Assembly (NCBI GenBank): GCA_946405205.1
Contig: CAMJGL010000008.1
Coordinates: forward strand, 1-64,000
Origin: F23-B02 sp946405205
Lineage (GTDB): Bacteria > Bacillota > Clostridia > Oscillospirales > Oscillospiraceae
DNA length: 64,000 bases
Direction: 5' to 3'
Shown here: piece by piece, positions 8,593-16,932 of the stretch
Position numbering within the stretch: position 1 is the stretch's first letter
Layout of the letters: the number at the start of each line of letters is the position of its first letter
Position numbers and translations under genes: made by a program
Notes under the pieces: generated by a model
The model's input: the letters and a program-made list of their open reading frames with translations, nothing else
What the model was told of the DNA's origin: nothing
The model's database searches: none

Positions 8593-10476
8593 TCAGATCA
8601 GGCTCAGCACTTTGCAGGTCTGCTCTCTTGTGGTGAAGCTCGCGGGGCGGAAACTATATGTACCGTCGCCGTTGTCGAAGCCGGAGATAACGCCGGCCTT
8701 TTGCAGGGTCTTCACATAGTCCACCGCAAAAGCGGATATATCTGAAGCGTCGGTGAAGCTTATCTCGGGAGCATCATCGGAAAGCGTGATCCCCGCATAG
8801 TCTGCATAACGGCAGATGATAGCCGCCATCTGCTCGCGCTTAATGTTCTCATCGGGACGGAACTCATCCTCAGTGTAGCCGAGGACGATCCCGTTTTCCG
8901 CCGCCCATTCAATGTACGGTGCAAACACGCTTCCGTCGCTCACATCAGCAAAGCGGCAGTCTTTATAGGCCTCAGTATCAACTCCGTCGAGCCCCGCAAG
9001 CATTTTTACAAATTCCGCACGGGTAACATTGCCCGTCGGGTCGAACACAGTCTCGCTCCTGCCGTTAACAACTCCGAGCTGGTACATCTTCAGGATGTAG
9101 TCATACGACCAGCGGTCCTTTGAAACATCCTTAAACGGCAGTTCGTTGTAGATGGGGTTATCGCTGCCGGCATCGTTGCCGTAAGTGCTGACAATGTTCT
9201 CTATAAGGCCCATGTACAGGTGCCTTACATTTGAAACGGTATTGGAAAGCATACCTCCGATTATGCTCAGATGGTCATAAGGCTGCGTGGGAAGCACGTT
9301 CCATATACCTTTCTGGAAAACCTGCTTATTATAGCCGTCGCAGACTACATAGCCCCGGCTTCCATTCGGCTTTACGCATTTGAGATCGCTGTTGATCGGG
9401 TAAAGGCCCGATACCACGTTGACCATGCCGTCATTGGGCAGCCATGTTTTGTCGATGTACACGCCGCCGGCAGTGCTCTTGTCGTAATAGCTGCCCATCA
9501 TAGTCGCAAAAGGCTTGAGCAGTGCGAACATACTGCTGTCCGGGACCTCAGTCTTTGTGGCTGAGCTGTAGTGTGTTGCGTCGCCGCACACGGAGAAGTA
9601 GTATATATTGTCAAGAATTTCAATGCCGTCATTGATCTCGAGTGCATTGTCAATGGTCAGATCGTATATTGCATTGTCATTGTGGCTCATAAACTCTTCG
9701 CTGTTCAGGACCCTGACAAGGTACTCGATATCGGTCTCATCTTCACGGGGAGTAATTCCGAAATGCTCAAGCTGCAGATCATAAACGCCTTTAAGGTTTG
9801 TCATACCCAGGCTTGCTCCGAATTTATATATGAAGTCTGTGAAAACCTGAGTTGAAGTATCGCAGGTCTCAATGAAAGTGGTTCCGTTGTGAGGAGCTGC
9901 GACCGCCGTCAGAGAGTACACCCAGTCGCCTTTTCCGCCCTCAAAGAAGGGAGATACCTTTACACCGGCTGCCTTTGCAGCGGCCACCTCCTCCGGACAG
10001 CCGTTTGCAAGAATATCAAGGAACATTCTTATCGTCGCACCGCCGAAGCTGTGTCCGATAAGATTGATCTTCTTCTCTGCGCTCCAGCCGTCGAACAGCG
10101 GGGTGTCGTAAGTAATGCCGAAGCGGTCGTGACCCTTTTCGGCTGAATGTGCAATTCCGTAGTCTACAGTGGTACCTGTAAGCTGAGCATATAGCTCACA
10201 GGCTCTGTCCCACGCCCCGGACAGCGGACCTACCTGAGCGGCATAGCTCTCGTATCCCTTGGAATTGAGATAATCCATCAGGCTGCCGGTCGTCATCCCC
10301 CAATATGGCATTATCGGGTCGAGCGAGGATCTCTCTCCCCAGCCCATCAGCCCATGTACGAATATGAAAGGATACTCCTCTTCTTTCGTTTCTTCTGCCG
10401 ATGCCTGAATAGCTAAAAGGCTCAACGTAAGCGACAGCACAAGCAGCAGGCACAGCAGCTTTCTTGTAAATTTCAT
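8593..10476 (-). CDS. Secreted S-layer-anchored lipase (family I.5-like alpha/beta hydrolase with SLH domains)
   Basis: A 627-residue exported hydrolase. A Sec signal peptide (MKFTRKLLCLLLVLSL..., cleavage near AIQASA) precedes an alpha/beta-hydrolase domain with the oxyanion segment FVHGLMGWG, the long insert QVGPLSGAWDRACELYAQL typical of Geobacillus and staphylococcal family I.5/I.6 lipases, and the nucleophile elbow GHSFGG (Ser143). Asp (LPNDGMVN) and His (YDHLSI) candidates complete the triad. Three S-layer homology repeats from about residue 455 to the end should bind pyruvylated wall polysaccharide and hold the enzyme on the surface. ATG 10476 is set by AAGGAGGA seven bases upstream. 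The gene is monocistronic. The likely role is hydrolysis of dietary or host lipid esters at the cell surface; the substrate range is inference. Confidence 0.9.
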   Translation of the reverse strand: MKFTRKLLCLLLVLSLTLSLLAIQASAEETKEEEYPFIFVHGLMGWGERSSLDPIMPYWGMTTGSLMDYLNSKGYESYAAQVGPLSGAWDRACELYAQLTGTTVDYGIAHSAEKGHDRFGITYDTPLFDGWSAEKKINLIGHSFGGATIRMFLDILANGCPEEVAAAKAAGVKVSPFFEGGKGDWVYSLTAVAAPHNGTTFIETCDTSTQVFTDFIYKFGASLGMTNLKGVYDLQLEHFGITPREDETDIEYLVRVLNSEEFMSHNDNAIYDLTIDNALEINDGIEILDNIYYFSVCGDATHYSSATKTEVPDSSMFALLKPFATMMGSYYDKSTAGGVYIDKTWLPNDGMVNVVSGLYPINSDLKCVKPNGSRGYVVCDGYNKQVFQKGIWNVLPTQPYDHLSIIGGMLSNTVSNVRHLYMGLIENIVSTYGNDAGSDNPIYNELPFKDVSKDRWSYDYILKMYQLGVVNGRSETVFDPTGNVTRAEFVKMLAGLDGVDTEAYKDCRFADVSDGSVFAPYIEWAAENGIVLGYTEDEFRPDENIKREQMAAIICRYADYAGITLSDDAPEISFTDASDISAFAVDYVKTLQKAGVISGFDNGDGTYSFRPASFTTREQTCKVLSLI

Positions 10477-10631
10477 TTTTCTTCCTCCTTGTCTGGTTTT
10501 TACCAATTAAGCGAACTATATATTACCTCAATAAAGTATGATAGTCAACAAAAAATCATGGTTCCGTATTTTACATTTATTGTTACTTGAACGACAATAA
10601 TTCATATACACGATACATATTTTATATTTGC

Positions 10632-10660
10632 TTGCCTTTTTGTTCTTCCGGTGCTATAAT
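10632..10660 (+). promoter_or_regulatory. Promoter of the tRNA-Gly gene
   Basis: TTGCCT (10632-10637) and a perfect TATAAT (10655-10660) are separated by 17 bp, ten bases before the mature tRNA 5' end. Confidence 0.8.
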
Positions 10661-10670
10661 AAATACATTC

Positions 10671-10744
10671 GCGGGGTTAGTACATCGGTAGTACAGGAGC
10701 TTCCCAAGCTTCGGAGGCGGGTTCGACTCCCGTACCCCGCTCCA
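10671..10744 (+). tRNA. tRNA-Gly (anticodon CCC)
   Basis: A 74-base cloverleaf including an encoded CCA. The 7-bp acceptor stem GCGGGGT / ACCCCGC, D-arm with GGTAGTAC, anticodon loop TTCCCAA on a 5-bp stem, and T-arm with GGTTCGACTCC are all intact. It has its own promoter and terminator. An AT-rich foreign-looking gene follows, a common arrangement at tRNA integration sites. Confidence 0.96.
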
Positions 10745-10747
10745 CGG

Positions 10748-10787
10748 AAAAACACACCTTTGTCCGATAGACAAAAGTGTGTTTTTT
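10748..10787 (+). terminator. Terminator of the tRNA-Gly gene
   Basis: A 17-bp stem with one mismatch: AAAAACACAC then TTTGTC, loop CGATA, GACAAA, then GTGTGTTTTTT. Its TTTGTCC-G-A-TAGACAAA core resembles the terminator at 12327-12367. Confidence 0.88.
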
Positions 10788-11041
10788 CGTATGAAGCGTT
10801 CTTTCAGCGTATGAAGAAATGAAACAGGGATTAGCCCTATAAAGTGCACCTCGACCGGCGCATAAGTGGTTTTGAGCGATTTGCTTCATGTGAGCGAAAT
10901 CGAGCACTTCATATCGAGGAGATGCTTTATTGAAAAAGTCATCAACTTATTATATACTAAATATAAGGCGATGATGCTACTGGTCTTATATGAGCTAAGT
11001 TTTAGAGAGAATAAAGTGCATTGAAAATGGGGTGATAAAAA
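10788..11041 (+). other. AT-rich gap with decayed reading frames before the nuclease gene
   Basis: About 250 bases with no convincing gene. A direct repeat CGTATGAAG occurs at 10788 and 10808. A GAGGAG-like ribosome site near 10917 precedes a TTG-initiated frame that closes after about 15 codons. An overlapping frame of about 50 codons starts at a GTG near 10867 and ends near 11023. Both look like remnants. The ribosome site GGGGTG of the next gene lies at its right end. Confidence 0.4.
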
Positions 11042-12235
11042 GTGGAACATCTGGATGATGAGAGAGCATTGCAAGAGTTCCTTCTGGATATAGAGTGCCT
11101 TGATGAGTTACTTCCATGGACAGGCAAATTCAATTTGTTTGACGTATTGAAGGTTTCCAGAACAGAAATCCGTCATAGTAATATGCTGGCATGGCTTATG
11201 GATCCGAATGAAAATCACGGGTTTGGATGTGCTTTTCTAAAAGGCATTTTACAGAGAATCATTGAAAATGATTCGGATGGTAAACACAATGTTTTCAAAA
11301 TACTTCTGTCGGATATGTACAGTTTTTCAGTTTATCGAGAATGGAAAAACATTGATATTTTGTTGGTGTCATCAGAGGAAAAAATACTGGTAGCTATTGA
11401 AAACAAGATCGGTTCACACGAGCACAGCAATCAGCTTAATAGATACCGAGAAATTTTGGAAACAGATTTTCAAGAGTACAAACGCTTGTACATATTTCTA
11501 ACTCCGGATGGAGAAGATGCAAGTGATGTGGAAAACTGGGACGTTCTTACATATACGGATATTGTTGAGTTGTTGGAGCATCTTTACGGACAAATGGATT
11601 TACAGCAGGATATTTCCTTGCTGATCCGTAATTATATTGAAGTGGTCAGGAGGGATATTGTGAAAGATCAACAGCTAATTGATATCTGTAATAAGATTTA
11701 CAACAAACACAAGAAGGCTTTGGATTTAATATTTGAATACAGAATAGATGGGAGAACACAGATTTCAGATGCTATAATAAATGCTCTGAGTAAACTTAAT
11801 GAAGAAGGTGCAATTATATATAGTGCTGATTGGGGAAATCTCGTGTTTAGAACTGCTGCCATGGATGCAAAACTTCCTTTATTAGATACGCCTATTAGCT
11901 CCTGGGGAACATTGAATTGCTATTCTTATTGGTTCAAATTACGAGAAGGCAGATTCTATGGAGTGTTTGAACTGGGAGGGTGGAACGTCCCGGATGATGA
12001 AAAACAGACAATGATAAAAATAATTGACGAACTGAAGCCCGGCGATAAACGTAAAGAAAGTTTTAAATATAAACGTGTTTATAAAACAAAGTGGTATGAT
12101 TTGAATGATGTTGAAGATTTGGAGGCTGAGGCAGAAAAGGCTGTTAGAAATGCAGTGGCAGAAATTATTAATATGGAAAAGAAAGTTTTAGCGAAATGCA
12201 AACCTTATATAGAAAATGCGGATTCGTTGGAATAG
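11042..12235 (+). CDS. PD-(D/E)XK nuclease superfamily protein (PDDEXK_4-like)
   Basis: A 397-residue protein. The N-terminal part has the hallmark ExRHSNMLAWLMDPNENHGFG (about 43-62). The nuclease core follows, with Asp105 in WKNIDILL and Glu120-x-Lys122 in VAIENKI, then QLNRYRE; this is the D...ExK catalytic layout of a family annotated as uncharacterised PD-(D/E)XK nucleases. The C-terminal half has no motif I recognise. The GTG start follows GGGGTGAT. Base composition is clearly more AT-rich than the neighbours, it stands alone behind tRNA-Gly, and it is closed by a perfect terminator, all suggesting horizontal acquisition. Relatives occur as orphan genes in defence or mobile contexts; a defence role here is inference. 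No methyltransferase or partner gene is present. Confidence 0.82.
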   Translation: MEHLDDERALQEFLLDIECLDELLPWTGKFNLFDVLKVSRTEIRHSNMLAWLMDPNENHGFGCAFLKGILQRIIENDSDGKHNVFKILLSDMYSFSVYREWKNIDILLVSSEEKILVAIENKIGSHEHSNQLNRYREILETDFQEYKRLYIFLTPDGEDASDVENWDVLTYTDIVELLEHLYGQMDLQQDISLLIRNYIEVVRRDIVKDQQLIDICNKIYNKHKKALDLIFEYRIDGRTQISDAIINALSKLNEEGAIIYSADWGNLVFRTAAMDAKLPLLDTPISSWGTLNCYSYWFKLREGRFYGVFELGGWNVPDDEKQTMIKIIDELKPGDKRKESFKYKRVYKTKWYDLNDVEDLEAEAEKAVRNAVAEIINMEKKVLAKCKPYIENADSLE

Positions 12236-12326
12236 ATACTTGTCATATCCTCAGAAAACGATAGTTCTGTCTACTTATTTCGTTTCCCTACTGTAATTAC
12301 GAACCGTTGAGTTCGTCCTTCGCAAG

Positions 12327-12367
12327 AAAAGCACCTTATTTGTCCGGTAGACAAATAAGGTGCTTTT
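12327..12367. terminator. Bidirectional terminator, 18-bp perfect stem
   Basis: AAAAGCACCTTATTTGTC, loop CGGTA, GACAAATAAGGTGCTTTT, with A and T tails serving both the nuclease gene and the convergent uppP. The loop region matches the tRNA-Gly terminator core. Confidence 0.9.
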
Positions 12368-12412
12368 CGGTTAAACGTACGTTTATGGCGCGGCCTCTGT
12401 ACGGCTTATGCA

Positions 12413-13225
12413 TTATGCAAATATCAAAAAGTACAGTATAACGACCACACCGAGGACGATGCGGTACCAGCCGAAGATCTTAAAGTCCTTTTTCTTAATA
12501 TAGCTCATCAGGAACTTTATGACGAGCACCGACACCACAAACGCAACGACGCAGCCCACCGCAAGGGTAATAAGCTCCGCGCCAGTGAAGTCAAAGCCGA
12601 AGCTCAGGATCTTGAGCAGCGACACGCCCACCATAACGGGCACGGCAAGGAAGAAGGTAAACTCCGCCGCGGCGACGCGGGATACGCCGATGATAAGTCC
12701 GCCAATTATTGTCGAGCCGCTGCGGGATGTGCCGGGGATGATGGACAGCGCCTGAAACAGGCCGATAACAAATGCGTCCTTATATGATATCTCCTCGAGC
12801 GTCTGAACTCTCGGCGTACGGTTTTTGCAGCGGTTTTCAATGACGATGAATGCAATACCGTATACGATAAGGGCCGCGGCGACCACATAGCAGTTATCCA
12901 CGAAATCGAACAGCAGGTATGCTACAAAGCCCGGGATGCAGGCGATGACGACCTTGACCCACATTATGACGGTATCTTTTTTTACCGCCGGGCCCTTGCT
13001 TTTGCTCTGAAACGGCCACATTTTGTCCCAAAACAGGATTATTACCGCGAGTATCGCGCCGAGCTGGATGACATACAGGAACATCTCCTTGAACTCCGGA
13101 GTTACGTTCATATGTATAAACTCATCCACCAGCAGCATATGGCCCGTGCTTGAAATGGGCAGCCATTCGGTTATGCCCTCGACGATGCCGAGGATTATTA
13201 CCTTGATAATTTCAATAAATTCCAT
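12413..13225 (-). CDS. uppP: Undecaprenyl-diphosphate phosphatase (BacA/UppP)
   Basis: A 270-residue polytopic membrane enzyme that dephosphorylates undecaprenyl diphosphate so the lipid carrier can be reused in peptidoglycan and polysaccharide synthesis; extra copies give bacitracin resistance. The two inverted-repeat motifs are present: EGITEWLPISSTGH (about 16-29) with catalytic Glu, and PGTSRSGSTIIGG (about 163-175) with catalytic Arg and Ser. About eight hydrophobic helices and normal length support the call. It lies downstream of asnA on the same strand with 30 bp between them and may be co-transcribed. The bidirectional terminator at 12327 follows. Confidence 0.96.
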   Translation of the reverse strand: MEFIEIIKVIILGIVEGITEWLPISSTGHMLLVDEFIHMNVTPEFKEMFLYVIQLGAILAVIILFWDKMWPFQSKSKGPAVKKDTVIMWVKVVIACIPGFVAYLLFDFVDNCYVVAAALIVYGIAFIVIENRCKNRTPRVQTLEEISYKDAFVIGLFQALSIIPGTSRSGSTIIGGLIIGVSRVAAAEFTFFLAVPVMVGVSLLKILSFGFDFTGAELITLAVGCVVAFVVSVLVIKFLMSYIKKKDFKIFGWYRIVLGVVVILYFLIFA

Positions 13226-13255
13226 TTGAACACCCTTGTATTATTATGCTCCCGC

Positions 13256-14269
13256 TTACAGCAGCATGACTCCCTTTTCCTCGCACAGCGCCTCGGTACG
13301 CTTGTCCCATATAGACGCCTGCACCTCGCCGATATGCGCTTTGCCAAGCAGCAGCATTGAAACACGCGACTGGCCGATGCCGCCGCCTATTGTCAGGGGC
13401 AGCTCACCGTTTAACAGCATTTTGTGGTATGGCAGCTCCCTGCGGTCATCGCAGTTTGCAATGCTGAGCTGTCTGTCAAGGGACTCGGGATCCACGCGGA
13501 TGCCCATTGAGGATATCTCTATCGCGCAGTCGAGCCAATCGCACCAGAACAGGATATCTCCGTTGAGGCTCCAGTCGTCATAGTCCGGCGCTCTGCCGTC
13601 ATGCGGCTTGCCGGATCTCAGCGCGCCGCCGATGCCGATGATGAAAATGGTCTTATGCTCCCTTGCGAAGGCGTTTTCCCTCTCCTTAGGGCTCATGTCG
13701 GGGTACATATCCTCCAGCTCCTGAGCCGTTATAAAGGTGACCTTGCGCTCCAGCTTCCCAAGGCGCTGAAGCTGCGGATAAATCGACTGCATGGTATCCT
13801 GCGTATCGCACAGGGCCTTGACGATATCCATGACCGTGAGCTTGAGATAATCGAGGTTGCGGTTTTCCGGCAGGATGACCTTTTCCCAGTCCCACTGGTC
13901 AACGTATATGGAATGGAGGTTATCGAGCTCATCCTCGTCGCGGCGGATGGCGTCCATATCGGTATACAGGCCCTTGCCGGGGAAGAAGCAATAGCGCTTG
14001 AGCGCAAGGCGCTTCCACTTTGCAAGCGACTGCACGACCTGCGCTGTCGCGTCCGAGCGGAGAATATCAAATGATACGGGCCGCTCGTAGCCGTTGAGAT
14101 TATCGTTGAGGCCGGAATTTGATTCGACAAACAGCGGCGCGGATACGCGGTACAGGTTCAGCAGCGCACCCAATCTGTCCTCAAACAGGCGCTTTAACAG
14201 GCTTATGGCTTTCTGCGTGTCATACACGCTGAGGATACTTTCGTACCCCTCCGGGATTCTTGTTTCCAT
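13256..14269 (-). CDS. asnA: Aspartate--ammonia ligase (asparagine synthetase A)
   Basis: A 337-residue cytosolic enzyme making asparagine from aspartate, ammonia and ATP, related to class II aspartyl-tRNA synthetases. Recognisable segments are the N-terminal FxDRLGALLNLYRVSAPLF, GLNDNLNGYERPVSF (substrate binding), the SIYVDQWDWEK region, and the C-terminal class II motif 3 GGGIGQSRVSMLLLG with HIGEVQASIW. Length is typical. An ammonia-using enzyme fits an organism in an ammonia-rich gut habitat. A short AGGAG-type ribosome site precedes ATG 14269. The upstream DUF4364 gene is separated by a terminator. Confidence 0.96.
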   Translation of the reverse strand: METRIPEGYESILSVYDTQKAISLLKRLFEDRLGALLNLYRVSAPLFVESNSGLNDNLNGYERPVSFDILRSDATAQVVQSLAKWKRLALKRYCFFPGKGLYTDMDAIRRDEDELDNLHSIYVDQWDWEKVILPENRNLDYLKLTVMDIVKALCDTQDTMQSIYPQLQRLGKLERKVTFITAQELEDMYPDMSPKERENAFAREHKTIFIIGIGGALRSGKPHDGRAPDYDDWSLNGDILFWCDWLDCAIEISSMGIRVDPESLDRQLSIANCDDRRELPYHKMLLNGELPLTIGGGIGQSRVSMLLLGKAHIGEVQASIWDKRTEALCEEKGVMLL

Positions 14270-14296
14270 GGATACTCCTCCTGTGGTGAAAATAGA

Positions 14297-14320
14297 AAAT
14301 GCCCATAATTATGGGCATTT
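14297..14320 (-). terminator. Terminator of the DUF4364 gene
   Basis: A 24-base perfect palindrome AAATGCCCATAATTATGGGCATTT, 22 bp past the stop codon and flanked by A/T runs. Confidence 0.75.
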
Positions 14321-14341
14321 TTATAACTGTGATACCCTTTA

Positions 14342-14860
14342 TTATTTATCGAGAAGCTCGATTATCTGCCCGTAGAGCTTCTCGGCATGACGCCTGAAGT
14401 TCTCCTCTATCCGCTCGGCCTGAGCCTCACCCGAGCTCAGGATCTTCAGCCGGATTATCTCTCCCTTGCCGTCGGACATGGCAAGCGTTACGAAGCATTC
14501 GCCCTTCTTCATCTCATGCTCGGCAGTGAGCATGGAGAGCCTGAGCAGGCGCTCAGCCTCGGGCGCGATGATCTTTTCCGCCTTTTTCCGCACGGAATAC
14601 GGCAGGCTGCTCTCGACCGTTTCTCCGGCGGAAGCGCCCTTGGCGCTTATTCTGAGCCCGTCCTCCTCCTCGTTTATAAGGCCGTTTTCAATCAGCTCGG
14701 CAAGGCAGTCGGAATATTCAAAATAGCCGAAGCCTTCGTCGCACTGCTGGGTCAGGTCCTGAAGGTCGATCGGTGCGACGGCGCCGGGAAGCCGGCGGAG
14801 CAGAAATAAAATGAGTATTTTGATGTCGAGCTTTTCGTGGATGAAGCCAAGTCTCTCCAT
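14342..14860 (-). CDS. DUF4364 family protein (winged-helix-like)
   Basis: A 172-residue protein matching the clostridial DUF4364 family. The N-terminal LDIKILILFLLRRLPGAVAP plus CLAELIENGLI resembles a winged helix and the C-terminal half is alpha/beta (ECFVTLAMSDGKGE). The biochemical role is not established; the fold suggests a transcription factor-like or structural DNA-binding protein. ATG 14860 is chosen because AGGAG lies eight bases upstream, while the GTG two codons earlier is too close to it. Monocistronic, with its own terminator. Confidence 0.8.
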   Translation of the reverse strand: MERLGFIHEKLDIKILILFLLRRLPGAVAPIDLQDLTQQCDEGFGYFEYSDCLAELIENGLINEEEDGLRISAKGASAGETVESSLPYSVRKKAEKIIAPEAERLLRLSMLTAEHEMKKGECFVTLAMSDGKGEIIRLKILSSGEAQAERIEENFRRHAEKLYGQIIELLDK

Positions 14861-14902
14861 GATCACACTCTCCTACACTAAACTTTAATATTCATACAAT
14901 GA

Positions 14903-15085
14903 TCAGGATCTTTTCAGGCCGATCAGCGAAGCAATGATAACAACGACCGCAGTTATATGCAGCATGATGCCTCTTGCCGACAGCGGGTCGGTATTTGACC
15001 CGATGACGCCGAAGTCCGCCAGCAGCATGGCCGCAAGTATTATCACCTCGGCGGCAAGGACAAATATCCAGAACGATCTTTTCAT
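14903..15085 (-). CDS. Small two-helix membrane protein
   Basis: A 60-residue hypothetical protein starting at ATG 15085 behind GAGAGGTG. It has two hydrophobic helices: SFWIFVLAAEVIILAAMLLAD at about 4-24 and GIMLHITAVVVIIASLIGL at about 39-57, then a Lys-Arg-Ser end placing the C-terminus in the cytoplasm. The link between helices (GVIGSNTDPLSAR) would be outside. No family recognised. It lies 42 bp upstream of the DUF4364 gene on the same strand and may share its transcript. Confidence 0.6.
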   Translation of the reverse strand: MKRSFWIFVLAAEVIILAAMLLADFGVIGSNTDPLSARGIMLHITAVVVIIASLIGLKRS

Positions 15086-15226
15086 GGCGCACCTCTCAAG
15101 CATCGGTATATTCTATATAATAATACAAGGTTTAATTTTTGTAAATCCAATTTGCTTCACATTTTTAATAACTGCGCATAGACTGTACTGAAGTTTTTCT
15201 TCAATTCCATTCTGGGAGGTATGTTT

Positions 15227-16015
15227 ATGGCAGACAGGGTTGTTCCCGGCCCGGTCAATGACGATGACTGCATCAAGGAGGCCGTCTGCGTTAATACAAG
15301 AAAGATAATGGATTCCTGCCGAGACAAAGACTGCATCGAAGACCTCAGAGTTTATCCCACCTTATGCTCTCAGGCATACATAGAGAGCGCCTTCAGCGTG
15401 CGTCCCCGCTCGGCGGAGCTGCTTCACTGCAAGGTATCCGTAAATGAGATCTGCCTCAACCGCGGTTATTACACCGTTGACGTCACCTACTTCTACAAGA
15501 TAACCGGCGAGACATTCCCCGCAAATCAGGTGTTTACGGGTCTCGCAGTATTCGACAAGCGAGTCATGCTTTTCGGCTCCGAGGGCAGAGTAAAGACCTT
15601 TTCCTCCGACGACTGCTGCGTTCTGGGCGGCGCGAACCACATGCCCTTTGCAGAGGTCGACGCCGTTGACCCCATCGCACTGCACATGACCCTCGCAGAC
15701 GCTCCCCTGCCCGAACCCGGCATTGAGCAGCGGGAGATACCCAAGGAGGTCATCGATTCCTTCGGCGAGGAGCTTGCCGTCAGCGGCTGCGGCCGCCATG
15801 TCTACGTTACGCTGGGACAGTTTTCTATCATCCGTCTCGAGCGCAGCACCCAGCTTCTCATCCCCGCCTATGATTACTGCCTGCCCGACAAGGAGTGCGT
15901 GGGCTCCTCCGAGGATGATCCCTGCACCATGTTCGGACGCATCCGCTTCCCCGTCGAGGAGTTCTTCCCTCCCGACTGCGTCGAGCACAGCGAGGATTAC
16001 AAGTCCATGGTATAA
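15227..16015 (+). CDS. Conserved cysteine-rich protein, possible spore-coat component
   Basis: A 262-residue soluble protein with 14 cysteines and no signal peptide or membrane helix. The N-terminus contains CIKEAVCVNTRKIMDSC and RDKDCIEDLRVYP, segments I associate with clostridial conserved proteins of unknown function; the middle has a beta-rich YYTVDVTYFYKITGE segment reminiscent of proteins in spore-coat or exosporium layers. That function is inference only. ATG 15227 is chosen with GGGAGGT six bases upstream, over an ATG two codons earlier that abuts the ribosome site. The gene is monocistronic with a strong terminator. Confidence 0.65.
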   Translation: MADRVVPGPVNDDDCIKEAVCVNTRKIMDSCRDKDCIEDLRVYPTLCSQAYIESAFSVRPRSAELLHCKVSVNEICLNRGYYTVDVTYFYKITGETFPANQVFTGLAVFDKRVMLFGSEGRVKTFSSDDCCVLGGANHMPFAEVDAVDPIALHMTLADAPLPEPGIEQREIPKEVIDSFGEELAVSGCGRHVYVTLGQFSIIRLERSTQLLIPAYDYCLPDKECVGSSEDDPCTMFGRIRFPVEEFFPPDCVEHSEDYKSMV

Positions 16016-16017
16016 GG

Positions 16018-16043
16018 AAAAAGCAGCCGTTTGGCTGCTTTTT
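16018..16043. terminator. Bidirectional terminator
   Basis: An 11-bp stem AAAAAGCAGCC / GGCTGCTTTTT with loop GTTT between convergent genes. Confidence 0.88.
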
Positions 16044-16062
16044 CCTTTACGCAGATTTAAAT

Positions 16063-16764
16063 TTACATCAAATCAGTATTAACAATCGAAAAATCATGCT
16101 TTGCGCACATGATATCTCCATAGCCTGACACGAAGCTTACGCCCGAACCGGCAGAGCGCATAAAGCTTATCTCCACATTCACATACTCATACTGCTCAAG
16201 ACTGATTTCAAAAGTGCAGTACGCGACAGCGCCTTCCGCAGCGTCGGACGAATCAAACTGCGGCCACGCGGGAAAAGCGGACTTGAAGTATTCGCCGCGC
16301 TCAAGCTTTTCTTTTACTATATCCTTCTGTCTGTCCTCGGCAAACTGCTCCGCGCTGCAGGCGGTGCAATACTCGGCATTCACGGCAGCACCGTTTACTT
16401 TAATTTCAAGTGCTTTGATATCAGTTAAATCAAGCACGGGATAGGCAATGACGACTTTTATTGGCTCATCGCCGTCATATCTCAGGGAATAGCTGTCATA
16501 AATATTTGCTTGCCTGTCTCCGTTTTCGTCGGAATCCGAAAAATCAAGCTCAGTTTTGCGCTCCGCCATAAGCTTATCTGCCTGTTCGGGCAGGCAAAGC
16601 GAACCGATATAACATTCAGGCTCCCTCGCAGGCTGTTTTTCAAACACAGGCAGGATAAGCTTCACAAAGCCAATGACCAAAGCAAGGACAAGCGCCAGAG
16701 CAAGCACCGCAATTATGACGCTGCGTTGAGTTAACTTGCGTATCCGCTTATCATTCTCGTTCAT
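16063..16764 (-). CDS. Membrane-anchored protein of unknown function
   Basis: A 233-residue protein starting at ATG 16764 behind AAGGGAGAAAGAG. A basic cytoplasmic N-terminus (NENDKRIRKLTQR) is followed by one helix (about 17-40, SVIIAVLALALVLALVIGF) and an extracellular domain with four cysteines, two of them close together in EYCTACSAEQF. The domain is beta-rich at the end (YCTFEISLEQYEYVNVEISF). I do not recognise the family. It is single-gene, bounded by the terminator at 16018 on one side and the glm operon terminator on the other. Confidence 0.6.
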   Translation of the reverse strand: MNENDKRIRKLTQRSVIIAVLALALVLALVIGFVKLILPVFEKQPAREPECYIGSLCLPEQADKLMAERKTELDFSDSDENGDRQANIYDSYSLRYDGDEPIKVVIAYPVLDLTDIKALEIKVNGAAVNAEYCTACSAEQFAEDRQKDIVKEKLERGEYFKSAFPAWPQFDSSDAAEGAVAYCTFEISLEQYEYVNVEISFMRSAGSGVSFVSGYGDIMCAKHDFSIVNTDLM

Positions 16765-16891
16765 CTCTTTCTCCCTTCTGACTGTTGCTAACACGAACCA
16801 TTTATGATAAAACAGACCTGCTGTAACTGCAGTATAAATCATACATTCAAGCTTTGTCAACCAATATTTACTATTTCCATCTGCTGTGCAG

Positions 16892-16926
16892 AAAGAGCGC
16901 AGACCCAAAGCGGGCCTACGCTCTTT
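16892..16926 (-). terminator. Terminator of the amino-sugar operon
   Basis: Outer stem AAAGAGCG / CGCTCTTT with an inner CCC/GGG pairing, directly after the stop codon of the acetyltransferase gene. Confidence 0.75.
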
Positions 16927-16932
16927 TATAGA

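Noticed and set aside
10748..12367. The two look-alike terminators as attachment-site repeats around the nuclease gene
   Set aside because: Only the hairpin core is shared, the flanks differ, and such cores can be species-specific terminators. No copy of the tRNA 3' end or integrase was found, so no att site is claimed.
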